Source: Clostridiaceae bacterium (GTDB lineage: Bacteria > Bacillota > Clostridia > Oscillospirales > Acutalibacteraceae). Taken from it: a stretch of 64,000 nucleotides of DNA. Shown piece by piece: positions 15,891-23,718 of the stretch (its first letter is position 1; every line of letters begins with the position of its first letter). The notes under the pieces were generated by a model. That model saw only the letters and a list, made by a program, of their open reading frames with translations. It did no database searches and was not told the origin of the DNA. Position numbers and translations under genes: made by a program. Location: NCBI GenBank assembly GCA_021769555.1, contig JAETSR010000005.1, positions 117,850-181,849 of the forward strand, in the 5' to 3' direction.

Positions 15891-15919
15891 AAAGGGCGGA
15901 CCTTCACGGTCCGCCCTTT
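15891..15919. terminator. Bidirectional terminator, perfect 12-bp stem
   Basis: AAAGGGCGGACC and GGTCCGCCCTTT pair perfectly around a 5-base loop. It lies between convergent genes and overlaps the stop codon of the minus-strand regulator at 15918. The terminal AAA/TTT runs allow use from both sides. Confidence 0.9.
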
Positions 15920-16373
15920 ATTTATCCTCTCCGCTTTCCTGCCAGTGGCGAAGCTTCGGCAGCTCTTTAGCAAAATACTCCCGCGCCTGCTCCGGTGAAA
16001 AATTCTCGTTTGACATATGCTCCGAGAGAAAGTCCAGAAGCGAGTTCATGTCCGGGTAAGCGAACTTGCCCTCAGCATAGCACCATTTGCAGTACTCCTC
16101 GTTAAAGCTGCCGTCGGGCTCCCGGCTTATGGAGCCGTCCTCAAGGGGCATGCCGCAGCACTGGCAGATAAGCTGCCTGGGTGAGCCCAAAAGGGTGTTT
16201 ATGGACACGTCAAAAAGCTTTGACAGGAGCTTTAGCGTATCTGTCCCGGGGGTGGTATCGCCGTTCTCCCAGCGGCTCACCGCCTGGCGCGTGACGAACA
16301 CCTTCTCGGCCAGCTCATCCTGGGACATGCCCGCCCTTGTCCGCAAATCTGCAATAATATCCTTGGTTTCCAT
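15918..16373 (-). CDS. XRE-type regulator with C-terminal zinc ribbon
   Basis: 151 residues. Residues ~5-58 are a Cro/CI-type helix-turn-helix (MSQDELAEKVFVTRQAVSRW). Residues ~70-100 form a zinc-ribbon domain with paired cysteines in CQCCGMPL and YCKWCYAEG, matching the putative zinc ribbon family that is often joined to such regulators. The C-terminus is a short helical tail. It probably acts as a repressor responding to metal or redox state; the target is unknown. I chose ATG 16373, eight bases after AAAGGTGG, rather than the GTG at 16385. It has its own promoter upstream. Confidence 0.85.
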   Translation of the reverse strand: METKDIIADLRTRAGMSQDELAEKVFVTRQAVSRWENGDTTPGTDTLKLLSKLFDVSINTLLGSPRQLICQCCGMPLEDGSISREPDGSFNEEYCKWCYAEGKFAYPDMNSLLDFLSEHMSNENFSPEQAREYFAKELPKLRHWQESGEDK

Positions 16374-16396
16374 TGTGAATCCCACCTTTCGACATT

Positions 16397-16425
16397 ATCA
16401 TAGCACATGCCCCGGGATAATACAA
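16397..16425 (-). promoter_or_regulatory. Promoter of the XRE/zinc-ribbon regulator
   Basis: On the minus strand TTGTAT-17 bp-TATGAT with TGC in front of the -10 (extended -10), 23 bases before the start at 16373. Confidence 0.65.
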
Positions 16426-16440
16426 GCAACTGCCTGTTGC
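16426..16440 (-). terminator. Possible weak terminator after the gamma-glutamylcyclotransferase gene
   Basis: GCAAC-5 bases-GTTGC followed by TTGTATT on the minus strand. The short stem abuts the -35 of the next promoter, so this is tentative. Confidence 0.3.
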
Positions 16441-16443
16441 GGC

Positions 16444-16890
16444 TTATTGCACCTCCATATACGCCTTGGAAAGTTCCTCCGTGTCCAGCCCAAAGGATTT
16501 AAAGCCCTCCATGCACCCCTGATAGTACTCCTCAGTTGGCGCGCCCGGGCCGTATCCGTCCCGCATTATATAGATGAGCGCCCGCTCCCGGCGGCTCTCC
16601 CCTGTGGAGCGGTCTGTGAAGTCTATGTCCGTTTCGGTCTTATAGTAAAACTCCGGATATCCCTCGTACTCGTCCAGCCTCTGCACATCCTCAGCCGTCA
16701 CTTCCCAGACCCCCACGGGCACGGACCCCTCCGCCTCCGGCAGCAGCGTCAGGTAGTAACCCCTCTCCGCCCCCCTGAAGGCCAGCCTGAACCCCGGCAG
16801 CTCCCCGGCCCCCGCAGGCCTCGCGCCGGGGCAGCGCTTTTCCATCTGGGCAAGGTTCAAATTGCTGCCGTAGGCAATGTAAAACGACAT
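16444..16890 (-). CDS. Gamma-glutamylcyclotransferase-like protein
   Basis: 148 residues with the GGCT-fold signature IAYGSNLNLAQM at the N-terminus, the catalytic-type Glu in DEYEGYPEFY, and the ending ALIYIM plus YYQGCMEGF. Family members cyclise gamma-glutamyl-amines or dipeptides to 5-oxoproline; related forms act in butirosin synthesis and amine detoxification. The start at 16890 uses GAGGAG, which lies inside the last codons of the upstream gene, so it is probably the third gene of the sigma-factor operon. Its link to the sigma factor is unclear. Confidence 0.82.
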   Translation of the reverse strand: MSFYIAYGSNLNLAQMEKRCPGARPAGAGELPGFRLAFRGAERGYYLTLLPEAEGSVPVGVWEVTAEDVQRLDEYEGYPEFYYKTETDIDFTDRSTGESRRERALIYIMRDGYGPGAPTEEYYQGCMEGFKSFGLDTEELSKAYMEVQ

Positions 16891-16894
16891 GCCG

Positions 16895-17368
16895 TCACTC
16901 CTCGTCTTTATAATTGTATAGCAGCTCATAGAGCAGGTATTTCCCCTCATACTCCACTACTATATCTTCGTCCAGCCTATAGACCCTTGAGCCGATAAGG
17001 TCATCGTTGGCCTGGAAGCTCTCCCGGGGCTGCTCGGCCGAGTCCACCCGGCTGGTTATCTCCCCCAGGTACTCGAACTCATCCTCCCGGCCCGCAAGCT
17101 CCGGCTGTTCCGTGGCTATACTATAGAGCCCCCGGCCCACACATACCATCGGCGGGGCCTCACAGTCCACCGCATAGCTCTCACCATCTAGGGCGCCGCC
17201 GTCCATGGGCGGCGCTGCCCGCATTACAAGCACCGTTATGAGCGCAAGGCAGGCCGCTATTGGCACTAAGAGCCTCCAGCTCCGCTGCCTTTTAACAGGC
17301 TCCCGCGCCTCAATAACCGTGTCGTCGTCCAGCTCTCCCATGATTTCAAAAAGATACTCTCCTGTCAT
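16895..17368 (-). CDS. Membrane partner (putative anti-sigma factor) of ECF sigma
   Basis: 157 residues. The opening MTGEYLFEIMGELDDDTVIEA is typical of clostridial proteins encoded right after ECF sigma genes. A single membrane helix (about 32-50) separates a ~30-residue cytoplasmic part from an acidic external domain. Start and sigma stop overlap (ATGA). No zinc-binding anti-sigma motif is seen, so the anti-sigma role is inferred from position. Confidence 0.75.
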   Translation of the reverse strand: MTGEYLFEIMGELDDDTVIEAREPVKRQRSWRLLVPIAACLALITVLVMRAAPPMDGGALDGESYAVDCEAPPMVCVGRGLYSIATEQPELAGREDEFEYLGEITSRVDSAEQPRESFQANDDLIGSRVYRLDEDIVVEYEGKYLLYELLYNYKDEE

Positions 17369-17919
17369 AGCTCAAAGCCCCTCTCTGTCAGATACTCCCT
17401 GAGCTTCTCCCTTATGCGCTCAAGGGTCTTAGACACCGCGTCCGGGCGCATATTATTGTCCCGGGCTATGTCCTTCACCGGGTCGGCGTACCAGTACCGG
17501 CGTACGAACACCCGCCGCTTCCCCTCGGGCAGGCCCTGCACAAATGAGTTCACCGCCCGGGCAAGCTCCCGCCGGTCGCACTCGCCCTCAACCGTCCCGC
17601 TCACGCACTCTGATAGCTCCTCGAGCACCAGGGATACCTCCCCGCCGCCCCGCTTTTGGGCGCGGGCCTCTTTGTACCTGTTAAAGGCAAGATTCCGGGT
17701 TATCCTCCCAAGATACGCCGAGAGCGCCCTGGGCCAATCCTTTGGCATGGAGCCCCAGGCCCTCATATACGTATCGCTCAGGCACTCCTCCCTGTCCTCC
17801 GGGCTTTTCAGTATGTTCCCGGCAATGCTCCCGCAGTAGCGGCCGTACTTTTCAGCCGTCACCTCGATGGCCCGCTCGTCCCTGTCCCAGAAAAGCCGGA
17901 TAATGCCGTCGTCGTCCAT
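17365..17919 (-). CDS. ECF-family RNA polymerase sigma factor (first of three)
   Basis: 184 residues with sigma region 2 (LSDTYMRAWGSMP, YLGRITRNLAFNRYK) and region 4 (RRVFVRRYWYADPVKDIARD plus a recognition helix PDAVSKTLERIREKL). I chose ATG 17919, five bases after GGAGGG, rather than the frame's first ATG at 17970. It directs polymerase to an extracytoplasmic-response regulon, probably restrained by the membrane protein encoded next. Confidence 0.9.
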   Translation of the reverse strand: MDDDGIIRLFWDRDERAIEVTAEKYGRYCGSIAGNILKSPEDREECLSDTYMRAWGSMPKDWPRALSAYLGRITRNLAFNRYKEARAQKRGGGEVSLVLEELSECVSGTVEGECDRRELARAVNSFVQGLPEGKRRVFVRRYWYADPVKDIARDNNMRPDAVSKTLERIREKLREYLTERGFEL

Positions 17920-17988
17920 ATAGACCCTCCTTTCATCTATAAAGACAACTTTCGGGCGGGAATATGACATAAGAGCTTTTATAAATTT

Positions 17989-19017
17989 TTATACCGAGAC
18001 TTTCCCTGCAAGTATGTCCTTATAGTCCGCAAGATTGGCCTTCAAAAGCTCAGGCGTGTCAAGCCCATAGGGGCACTTGGACTTGCACTGCCCGCACTCA
18101 AGGCAGTTCTCGATGTTCATCATCATCGCCTGGGATTCCTCTGTAAGCCAGCCCGCTGAGGGGCTTCTCCGGATGAGCTGGCTCATCCGGGCGCACTGGG
18201 GTATGTTTATATTTGCCGGGCAGGGCAGGCAGTACCCGCAGGAGCGGCAGAAGCTGCCCACAAGTTCCTTCCGGTCCTTCTCAATGACCGCCATGATTTC
18301 CGGGTCGTCCATGGCGGGAGGGTTGTCTATATAGCTCAAAAACTCGTCGAGCTCGCTCTCCCGCTGGACGCCCCAGATTGGCAGCGCCCCCGGGAACCTG
18401 TCCTGCCAGGCGTAGGCCGCCGCGGAGTTGGTGATAAGCCCTCCGGAGAGGCCCTTCATGCTGATAAAGCCCATGTCCAGCTCCCTGCAGCGGTTCACAA
18501 GGGCGATATCCCTGTCCCCCGCAAGGTAGCAGAAGGGGAACTGCAGGGTGTCGTACAGCCCGGACTCCACGGCCTCTTCGGCCACATGGAGGCGGTGGTT
18601 GGTTATGCCGATAAAGCGTATCTTCCCCTGGCGCTTCGCCTCCTCCATGGCCTCGTAGAGTCCCGTGCCGTCCCCGGGCTTTGGGCAGAACGCGGGGTTA
18701 TGGAACTGGTATATGTCTATGTAATCGGTCTTCAAGAGGCGCAGGCTGGTCTCAAGGTCCTTCCAGAAGCCCTCAGCTGTGGTGGATGGGGTCTTGGTGG
18801 CGATAAAAATTTTCTCCCGCACGTCCGAGAGGGCAAGGCCCATCTTCTCCTCGCTGTCGGTATAGGAGCGGGCGGTGTCGAAGAAGGTCACTCCGGCGGC
18901 AAACGCCTTTCTGAGGAGCTTACCGGCGTACTCCGCGCTGACGCGCTGGATGGGCAGGGCTCCGAAAGCATTTTTGCACACGGTTATCCCGGTGCGTCCA
19001 AGTGTTACGGTTTTCAT
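17989..19017 (-). CDS. Aldo/keto reductase with C-terminal 4Fe-4S ferredoxin domain
   Basis: 342 residues. The TIM-barrel reductase domain covers ~1-260, with the catalytic set readable as D48 (FFDTARSY), the nearby Tyr, K in FIATKTP and H in IYQFHNP. Residues ~275-330 add cysteine motifs CRSCGYCLPCP and CLECGQCKSKCPYG. This 'aldo/keto reductase plus Fe-S' group is common in anaerobes; the clusters suggest electron exchange with ferredoxin rather than only NADPH. The substrate is unknown. The start overlaps the stop of the upstream membrane protein (ATGA). Confidence 0.9.
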   Translation of the reverse strand: MKTVTLGRTGITVCKNAFGALPIQRVSAEYAGKLLRKAFAAGVTFFDTARSYTDSEEKMGLALSDVREKIFIATKTPSTTAEGFWKDLETSLRLLKTDYIDIYQFHNPAFCPKPGDGTGLYEAMEEAKRQGKIRFIGITNHRLHVAEEAVESGLYDTLQFPFCYLAGDRDIALVNRCRELDMGFISMKGLSGGLITNSAAAYAWQDRFPGALPIWGVQRESELDEFLSYIDNPPAMDDPEIMAVIEKDRKELVGSFCRSCGYCLPCPANINIPQCARMSQLIRRSPSAGWLTEESQAMMMNIENCLECGQCKSKCPYGLDTPELLKANLADYKDILAGKVSV

Positions 19018-19490
19018 TTCAGGTCCTCCTTTTGGGTTTTATGCAGTGCTATAGTGTAAAAGACCGCCATAAGAATGCAGCCTATAAAAAGCGAGCTCCA
19101 GCCCATAAATGAATATATGAGGCCTATGTATCTGTCCAGGGGGGTCAGCACTATCGCGAGGCCCGCCGACAGGAGCATGCCTATTATGGAGCTTACCACT
19201 GTCGCCCTGTGCTTATAATATGACAGTATATAAAGATAGAACCGGGCGGCATACATCCACAGGGCAAACACCAGAAGCGCATGGGCTGCCCGCTCTGTTA
19301 AGCGCCCCTTCAGTACAAATGCGAAAAGCAGGGCGAATACCGCCAGCCCCAAAACCGGAGAGAGGTTTATTATCTTTGAAAAGGGCCTCACGGCCTTTTG
19401 CGACCTTTCCTCGGGAGAAAGGCCGAAGGAGTTTATGCTTATGACAACGAACCATGCTGTGAGAAATGCTATTAAAAATACGCTTGGCAT
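19014..19490 (-). CDS. Membrane protein of unknown function
   Basis: 158 residues with five predicted membrane helices (about 3-20, 42-62, 68-88, 95-117, 124-148). I recognise no family. AGGAGG lies 6 bases before ATG 19490. It is the first gene of a two-gene operon with the Fe-S aldo/keto reductase, coupled through an ATGA overlap. Confidence 0.7.
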   Translation of the reverse strand: MPSVFLIAFLTAWFVVISINSFGLSPEERSQKAVRPFSKIINLSPVLGLAVFALLFAFVLKGRLTERAAHALLVFALWMYAARFYLYILSYYKHRATVVSSIIGMLLSAGLAIVLTPLDRYIGLIYSFMGWSSLFIGCILMAVFYTIALHKTQKEDLK

Positions 19491-19518
19491 ACAGCGCCTC
19501 CTAAGTGCTGTTTATTAT

Positions 19519-19547
19519 CATATATCATAGACCGCTCTCCAAGTCAA
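19519..19547 (-). promoter_or_regulatory. Candidate promoter for the membrane protein-reductase operon
   Basis: TTGACT-17 bp-TATATG on the minus strand; a TATGAT two bases further on would give a 19-bp spacer. It lies 29 bases before the start at 19490. Confidence 0.5.
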
Positions 19548-19646
19548 GGATTTTCAAAAAATTTTTGCCAAAATGAGATTTTTTGCCCGCCTGAATGGTA
19601 TTATAGGTGAAAAGCTTTTCAGAAGGACGGCGGAAGGAGGCGGGAT

Positions 19647-20129
19647 ATGACAGCAGAGGAATTTGCCGGGTACGCGAAGGAATACGGCGACACGGTGTAC
19701 CGGGTGGCGCTGAACTGCTGCAAAAACGCCGCGGACGCCGAGGACATCATGCAGACGGTGCTTTTAAAGCTCTTCCGGGAGACAAAGGACTTCGAGAGCG
19801 GGGAGCACGTGAAGCGGTGGCTCATCCGGGTGGCCGTGAACGAGGGCAGGAAGCTTCACAGCTCCGGGTGGTTCAAAAGGCGGGCGTCCCTTGAGGAGTA
19901 CGCGGGGACGGTGGACTTTGAGAGCCAGGAGGACAGCGAGCTCTTTATAATAGTCATGGGCCTGCCCGAAAAGTACAGGGTGCCGCTCTATCTCTATTAC
20001 TACGAGGACTACACCATAAAAGAGGTTGCTGCCCTGTGCAGGCTCAAGGAGTCCACGGTGCAGACGCGCTTACAGCGCGCCCGGGAGAGGGTAAAGAAAG
20101 CGCTTACAAAGCAAGAGGAGGATTCATAA
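19647..20129 (+). CDS. ECF-family RNA polymerase sigma factor (second of three)
   Basis: 160 residues. Region 2 reads VALNCCKNAADAEDIMQTVL and KRWLIRVAVNEGRKL; region 4 reads LPEKYRVPLYLYYYEDYTIK and CRLKESTVQTRLQRAR. Close homologues in Firmicutes sit next to DUF4179-type membrane anti-sigma proteins, as here. GGAGGCGGGAT precedes the start. It overlaps the next gene by one base (TAATG). Confidence 0.92.
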   Translation: MTAEEFAGYAKEYGDTVYRVALNCCKNAADAEDIMQTVLLKLFRETKDFESGEHVKRWLIRVAVNEGRKLHSSGWFKRRASLEEYAGTVDFESQEDSELFIIVMGLPEKYRVPLYLYYYEDYTIKEVAALCRLKESTVQTRLQRARERVKKALTKQEEDS

Positions 20130-20569
20130 TGGAAGAAAAGTATAAAAGAATGTTTTCCAGGGTGAAGGCCTCCCCGGAAAAGATACAGGAGGTAATCATC
20201 ATGACAGAAAAAAGAAGGCCCAGGAAGATTGTCAGGAGCCTGCTCGTTACGGCGGTCATAATGGCCCTTGCGGTGCTCACGGCCATGGGGGCAAACGCCG
20301 CCTCGGGCGGGGAGCTGTTTGCAAAGATAGTCTCCTACACCACGTATACCGCCGAGGACGGCACCGAGGTTGCAGAGATGGAGGTTGAGCTGGACGACAA
20401 AATGCTGGAGGGCAATACCACCGGCTCCTTTGAGATAGTCCAGGGCGAGGACGGCAAGGCAGTCATGACCTATACCGACGAGAACGGAAAGAAGGTCACC
20501 CAGGAGATAGACCTGGAAGACGCGGACGATATCACCGGCCAGCTCCAGGAAAAGGCTGATAAGAAGTAA
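20129..20569 (+). CDS. Membrane-anchored sigma partner with short external domain
   Basis: 146 residues. A ~34-residue basic cytoplasmic N-terminus (YKRMFSRVKASPEKIQEVI, then RRPRK) is followed by a membrane helix at about 35-53 and an acidic external domain rich in Glu and Asp (AEDGTEVAEMEVELDDK). The layout fits an anti-sigma protein of the DUF4179 kind lacking the long external domain. The start at 20129 is set by the TAATG overlap with the sigma stop. Confidence 0.78.
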   Translation: MEEKYKRMFSRVKASPEKIQEVIIMTEKRRPRKIVRSLLVTAVIMALAVLTAMGANAASGGELFAKIVSYTTYTAEDGTEVAEMEVELDDKMLEGNTTGSFEIVQGEDGKAVMTYTDENGKKVTQEIDLEDADDITGQLQEKADKK

Positions 20570-20585
20570 AATTCCTTCAAAAGGG

Positions 20586-20612
20586 AAAGCGCTCCTATAA
20601 GGGGCGCTTTTT
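20586..20612 (+). terminator. Rho-independent terminator of the second sigma operon
   Basis: AAAGCGCTCC pairs with GGGGCGCTTT (one G-T pair) around a 5-base loop, followed by TT. It ends four bases before the next promoter. Confidence 0.8.
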
Positions 20613-20615
20613 CCG

Positions 20616-20644
20616 TTGACGCTGTGCCCGGGCTGTGCTATAAT
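20616..20644 (+). promoter_or_regulatory. Near-consensus promoter of the SLOG-like gene
   Basis: TTGACG-17 bp-TATAAT with TGC before the -10, one of the strongest promoters in the window; 36 bases before the ATG at 20680. Confidence 0.85.
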
Positions 20645-20679
20645 ACCCAAAAGGGCATATGCCGGAAGGAGGCCCGTCC

Positions 20680-21168
20680 ATGCACGCAAAGAAGAAAATG
20701 ATGATAGTCGGCTCCCACACCGTCACCGGGCTGGACCACAGGGTGAAGATGATGATATCGAGGCTCTGCTCCGAGGGCTGGTACTTTCTTGTGGGGGACC
20801 ACTCGGGCCTGGACACGGCTTTGCAGGAGTACCTTATGGACATGCACACCGACTGGGTGCGAGTGTACACCGCCCGGCCCCAGCCCCACCACAACCTGGA
20901 CCGCTGGCCCGTGAGGCATCCCCCAAAGGAGGGCCGCTGGAGCGGGGTGCCGAGGCATTTGCAGAATACCCTTGCAATGGCCGGCGCCGCCGACTGTGGC
21001 ATTGTCCTCTGGGACGCCAGGAGCATGGGCACCTACTTCGTCATCGCCTCCCTCATAGAGCAGGGCAAGAGCGCATGGGTCTACCTGCCTGAAAGGGGCG
21101 CTGCCCACACCATCCGCACTGCAGGCGAGCTCGAGCGCCTTCTTCGGGCCTATGTTTTTCCAAGATAG
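20680..21168 (+). CDS. SLOG-like Rossmann-fold protein (putative nucleotide/ligand sensor)
   Basis: 162 residues, no membrane segment. The pattern IVGSHTVTGLDHRV, then WYFLVGDHSGLDTALQEYL, and later MAGAADCGIVLWDARSMGTY resembles the SLOG superfamily (YspA/DUF2493, DprA and LOG relatives): G-D-H-S-G-L-D stands where YspA has G-G-A-R-G-A-D. SLOG domains bind nucleotides or act on nucleotide-derived signals. I prefer ATG 20680, seven bases after GGAGG, to ATG 20659. The gene is monocistronic, with a strong promoter and terminators on both sides. A deoxyribosyltransferase-like enzyme is the main alternative. Confidence 0.6.
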   Translation: MHAKKKMMIVGSHTVTGLDHRVKMMISRLCSEGWYFLVGDHSGLDTALQEYLMDMHTDWVRVYTARPQPHHNLDRWPVRHPPKEGRWSGVPRHLQNTLAMAGAADCGIVLWDARSMGTYFVIASLIEQGKSAWVYLPERGAAHTIRTAGELERLLRAYVFPR

Positions 21169-21170
21169 TG

Positions 21171-21201
21171 AAAGCCTCACGGACTTTCTCCGTGAGGCTT
21201 T
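21171..21201. terminator. Bidirectional terminator between convergent genes
   Basis: AAAGCCTCACGG pairs perfectly with CCGTGAGGCTTT around a 7-base loop, between the SLOG-like gene and the third anti-sigma gene. The T-runs lie within the stem ends. Confidence 0.75.
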
Positions 21202-21235
21202 GGTATTATCCGTCAGAATGTGCTATATGGCCTTC

Positions 21236-22942
21236 TCATGCCGTCTTCCCGACAACGGCCTCCGAACCATCCGATATGCCTACAAAGCCTTGAGCAGTGG
21301 GGGCCAGGAAAGCATCCGTGCCCTTTGCCTGCTCTTTGCCCGCAAGCTGCTGGAAAAAGCTCCAGAGCCCGTCGGCGGTCAGCTCCTCATTGAATCTGGT
21401 GGAGACGTAGTAATCGTCCCAGGTAAAGAAGAAGGCGTAGTGCAGAGGCTGCGCCCGGCCCGAAGAGCGCTGGGCATCTATAAGGCGCTTTTGGGCCAGG
21501 TACTCGCTCTCAACCGTATCCCTTGTGAGCTCGCCAAGCTCTCCCATGCCCTTATCCGTGAGGCGGTAGAAGTCCATGCGGCTGATAGAGTAACTCTCAA
21601 GAGACCTGCCGTCGTAGCCGTCATAATAGCCCACATCCAGCGAATGCACATCCATATCAACGGTCTTTGTCCCAGCCTCACCCTCCATATCGGCCCCGGT
21701 GACGCTGATTGGGGGTACATAGTCGTTATTCTCGGGGGTTGGGACATAGGACCGTACCACCGGGTTATACTGAGCCAGCAGGTCGTAGTCCGGGTCCGGG
21801 CTATCAATAGGGGAGGGCCCGGATAGGCTTTTACTATATTCTTCCCTTGTAATAGGCACCAGCTCCCCGCTTGCAAGCCCCTCGTCTATCTCGTCCAGCA
21901 CGCTCGTGTCGCTCAAGAGAGAGTTCATAAGGGTCACCATGTCCTCATAGGGCACGTTGAAGTTCCCGGCTATCCTGCACCACATGCCGTTGGGCAGCGT
22001 GCACAGGAGCATCCTGTCGGTGTTAAGCCCCCCCAGAGCCGTGATTGGCTCAGCGCCCTCGGCGGGTATCACCACCGTCTCGTTGTATTCGTACTTTGCC
22101 AAGGCCAGGATATCATCCGTCAGCGGGGGCTCCCGGCTGATGGTCAGGGAAATCAGGTTCTGGCGAAGGTAGTCGCCGTTGGCGTCAATGCCAAACTCTG
22201 AGGCGGTGGAGATATAGACAAGGCACAGGCCGCTGCCGTCTTCGGCGCATTTGATTTCGACCGAAGGAGGCCAGGCACAGCTCGGCAGACACATGAAAAT
22301 ACGCTCGGCAAACGTGTTCATCACCTCATACGGGCTTGCAGTGGTTCCGTCCGCGGAAGCCGTCTTGTATCTGGCTCTGGTTATCATGGGGTATGAGCTG
22401 TACTTGTCCAGCAGGCTGTCGTCCCAGGCGGCGGAGGTCAGCCGGTCACCGCTCTCCGGCTCCTGTTTATTATACTTGAAATACTCCTCGGCAGGCAGGC
22501 CGTCGGGGTAGGCCGAGCAGTACTGCTCGTCTAAGGTGTACTTGGCCCAGGTGACATAGTCCTTATAGCCCACAATGCTTATTTCCGGGGACGTGGCATA
22601 ATTTGCCGTTGGGCCGTCGGCCTCCCCTTCTCCCCGGTTAGCACCCTTCTGTGCGTTGCCAAGGCCGCTGCCGCCCTCGGCGCCCTCGCTCTGGGGGGAG
22701 GGCTGGTGGGAAGTGCTCCCCTGCTTTGAGCCCGGGCTGTACTCTATGACGGGGGCCACGCCGTTTATCAGGTAGCTGAGCGCAAGGGGCAGGGCAATGG
22801 CCACAATGCAGGCGGCCGCCGCCACCCACGCGCCCCACTGATGGTACCGGCGGCGCACCCTTTCAGCCGGGTGCTCGGCGGCCCCTGCCACCAGGTTTGG
22901 GTCCAGGTTTTCAAGCTTGTCTAAAAGGTCGCTGCCTTTCAT
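21236..22942 (-). CDS. Large membrane partner (putative anti-sigma) of third ECF sigma
   Basis: 568 residues. A ~35-residue cytoplasmic N-terminus (MKGSDLLDKLENLDPNLV) and one membrane helix (~37-60) precede a Ser/Gly/Glu-rich linker (~70-110) and a large external region of ~450 residues. I recognise no enzyme motif in the external region. The start overlaps the sigma stop (ATGA), which is the main support for an anti-sigma role. The big external part may sense a cell-surface signal. Confidence 0.72.
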   Translation of the reverse strand: MKGSDLLDKLENLDPNLVAGAAEHPAERVRRRYHQWGAWVAAAACIVAIALPLALSYLINGVAPVIEYSPGSKQGSTSHQPSPQSEGAEGGSGLGNAQKGANRGEGEADGPTANYATSPEISIVGYKDYVTWAKYTLDEQYCSAYPDGLPAEEYFKYNKQEPESGDRLTSAAWDDSLLDKYSSYPMITRARYKTASADGTTASPYEVMNTFAERIFMCLPSCAWPPSVEIKCAEDGSGLCLVYISTASEFGIDANGDYLRQNLISLTISREPPLTDDILALAKYEYNETVVIPAEGAEPITALGGLNTDRMLLCTLPNGMWCRIAGNFNVPYEDMVTLMNSLLSDTSVLDEIDEGLASGELVPITREEYSKSLSGPSPIDSPDPDYDLLAQYNPVVRSYVPTPENNDYVPPISVTGADMEGEAGTKTVDMDVHSLDVGYYDGYDGRSLESYSISRMDFYRLTDKGMGELGELTRDTVESEYLAQKRLIDAQRSSGRAQPLHYAFFFTWDDYYVSTRFNEELTADGLWSFFQQLAGKEQAKGTDAFLAPTAQGFVGISDGSEAVVGKTA

Positions 22943-23499
22943 ATCTCGTATCCCTCCTTAATAAGATATTCCTGCAGGCCCCGGCGCACCCGGTAAAGGG
23001 TGGTCTTCACCCTGCCCTGGGACGTCCCGAAGAAGGCCGCCACGTCCTTTACCGAGTCCAGATACCAGTACCTGCGGATAAACATATTGCGGTGTTCCTC
23101 GGAAATCGAGCGCAGATACCTGCCAATCAGCTCCGCCAAAAGCACGCCGTCCACCTGCCCCGGAGTGTCGCCGGGGGAAGGTATGCACTGCTCAAGCTCA
23201 GCTGTGAGCTCCATAACAGGGGCGCTGCGCTTCTGCCTCGAGCGCGCCCGGGCCACGTCTATGGCAAGCCGCCGGGTTATCTTCGCTAAAAACGGGAATA
23301 GATACCCCCAGGGCTCATGGGGCGGTATGGCCGCCCAGGCCTGCATGTAGGTGTCGTTCTCACACTCCTCGGCGGCCCCCCTGTCCCGGAGCAGATTATT
23401 GGCTATTGCCCGGAGCTTCAGGCCGTACTTTGCCGCCGTCAGCCCCAGGGCGGCCTCATCCCGGCGCAAAAATAACGCCACGATTTTTTCATCATCCAT
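22939..23499 (-). CDS. ECF-family RNA polymerase sigma factor (third of three)
   Basis: 186 residues with region 2 (CENDTYMQAWAAIPP, FLAKITRRLAIDVAR) and region 4 (RNMFIRRYWYLDSVKDVAAF, SQGRVKTTLYRVRRGL). It resembles the first sigma factor in this window in its RRYWY-D-x-VKD segment, suggesting they are paralogues of one group, whereas the second is different. Its stop overlaps the start of the membrane partner. Confidence 0.9.
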   Translation of the reverse strand: MDDEKIVALFLRRDEAALGLTAAKYGLKLRAIANNLLRDRGAAEECENDTYMQAWAAIPPHEPWGYLFPFLAKITRRLAIDVARARSRQKRSAPVMELTAELEQCIPSPGDTPGQVDGVLLAELIGRYLRSISEEHRNMFIRRYWYLDSVKDVAAFFGTSQGRVKTTLYRVRRGLQEYLIKEGYEI

Positions 23500-23631
23500 C
23501 TGTCAGCACCTCCATCTAAGGGTCCCCTCACTTTACATATCGGCGTTTGGGAAGAGGTGGTTACAAAGAATTTTTATTTTTCCGGGATAATTTCCATGTT
23601 TTTCAAAACTTCCCCCTCTTTTGTCAAGGGT

Positions 23632-23652
23632 TAAGAAATTCGTAAGAAATTC
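23632..23652 (+). promoter_or_regulatory. Tandem 10-bp direct repeat, candidate regulator site
   Basis: TAAGAAATTC occurs twice with one base between (11-bp period), 67 bases upstream of the glycosyltransferase start. An 11-bp period is what OmpR/PhoB-type regulators use; no such regulator is in the window. Confidence 0.4.
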
Positions 23653-23718
23653 ATCACGTTGGACTTAATCTGTTCATATTATCCTTTAAGCACTGAGAGC
23701 GGAAAGGACGGAGAACAT

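Noticed and set aside
20638-21180. Minus-strand frames over the SLOG-like gene
   Set aside because: They run through a strong plus-strand promoter and terminators and have no ribosome site or domain.
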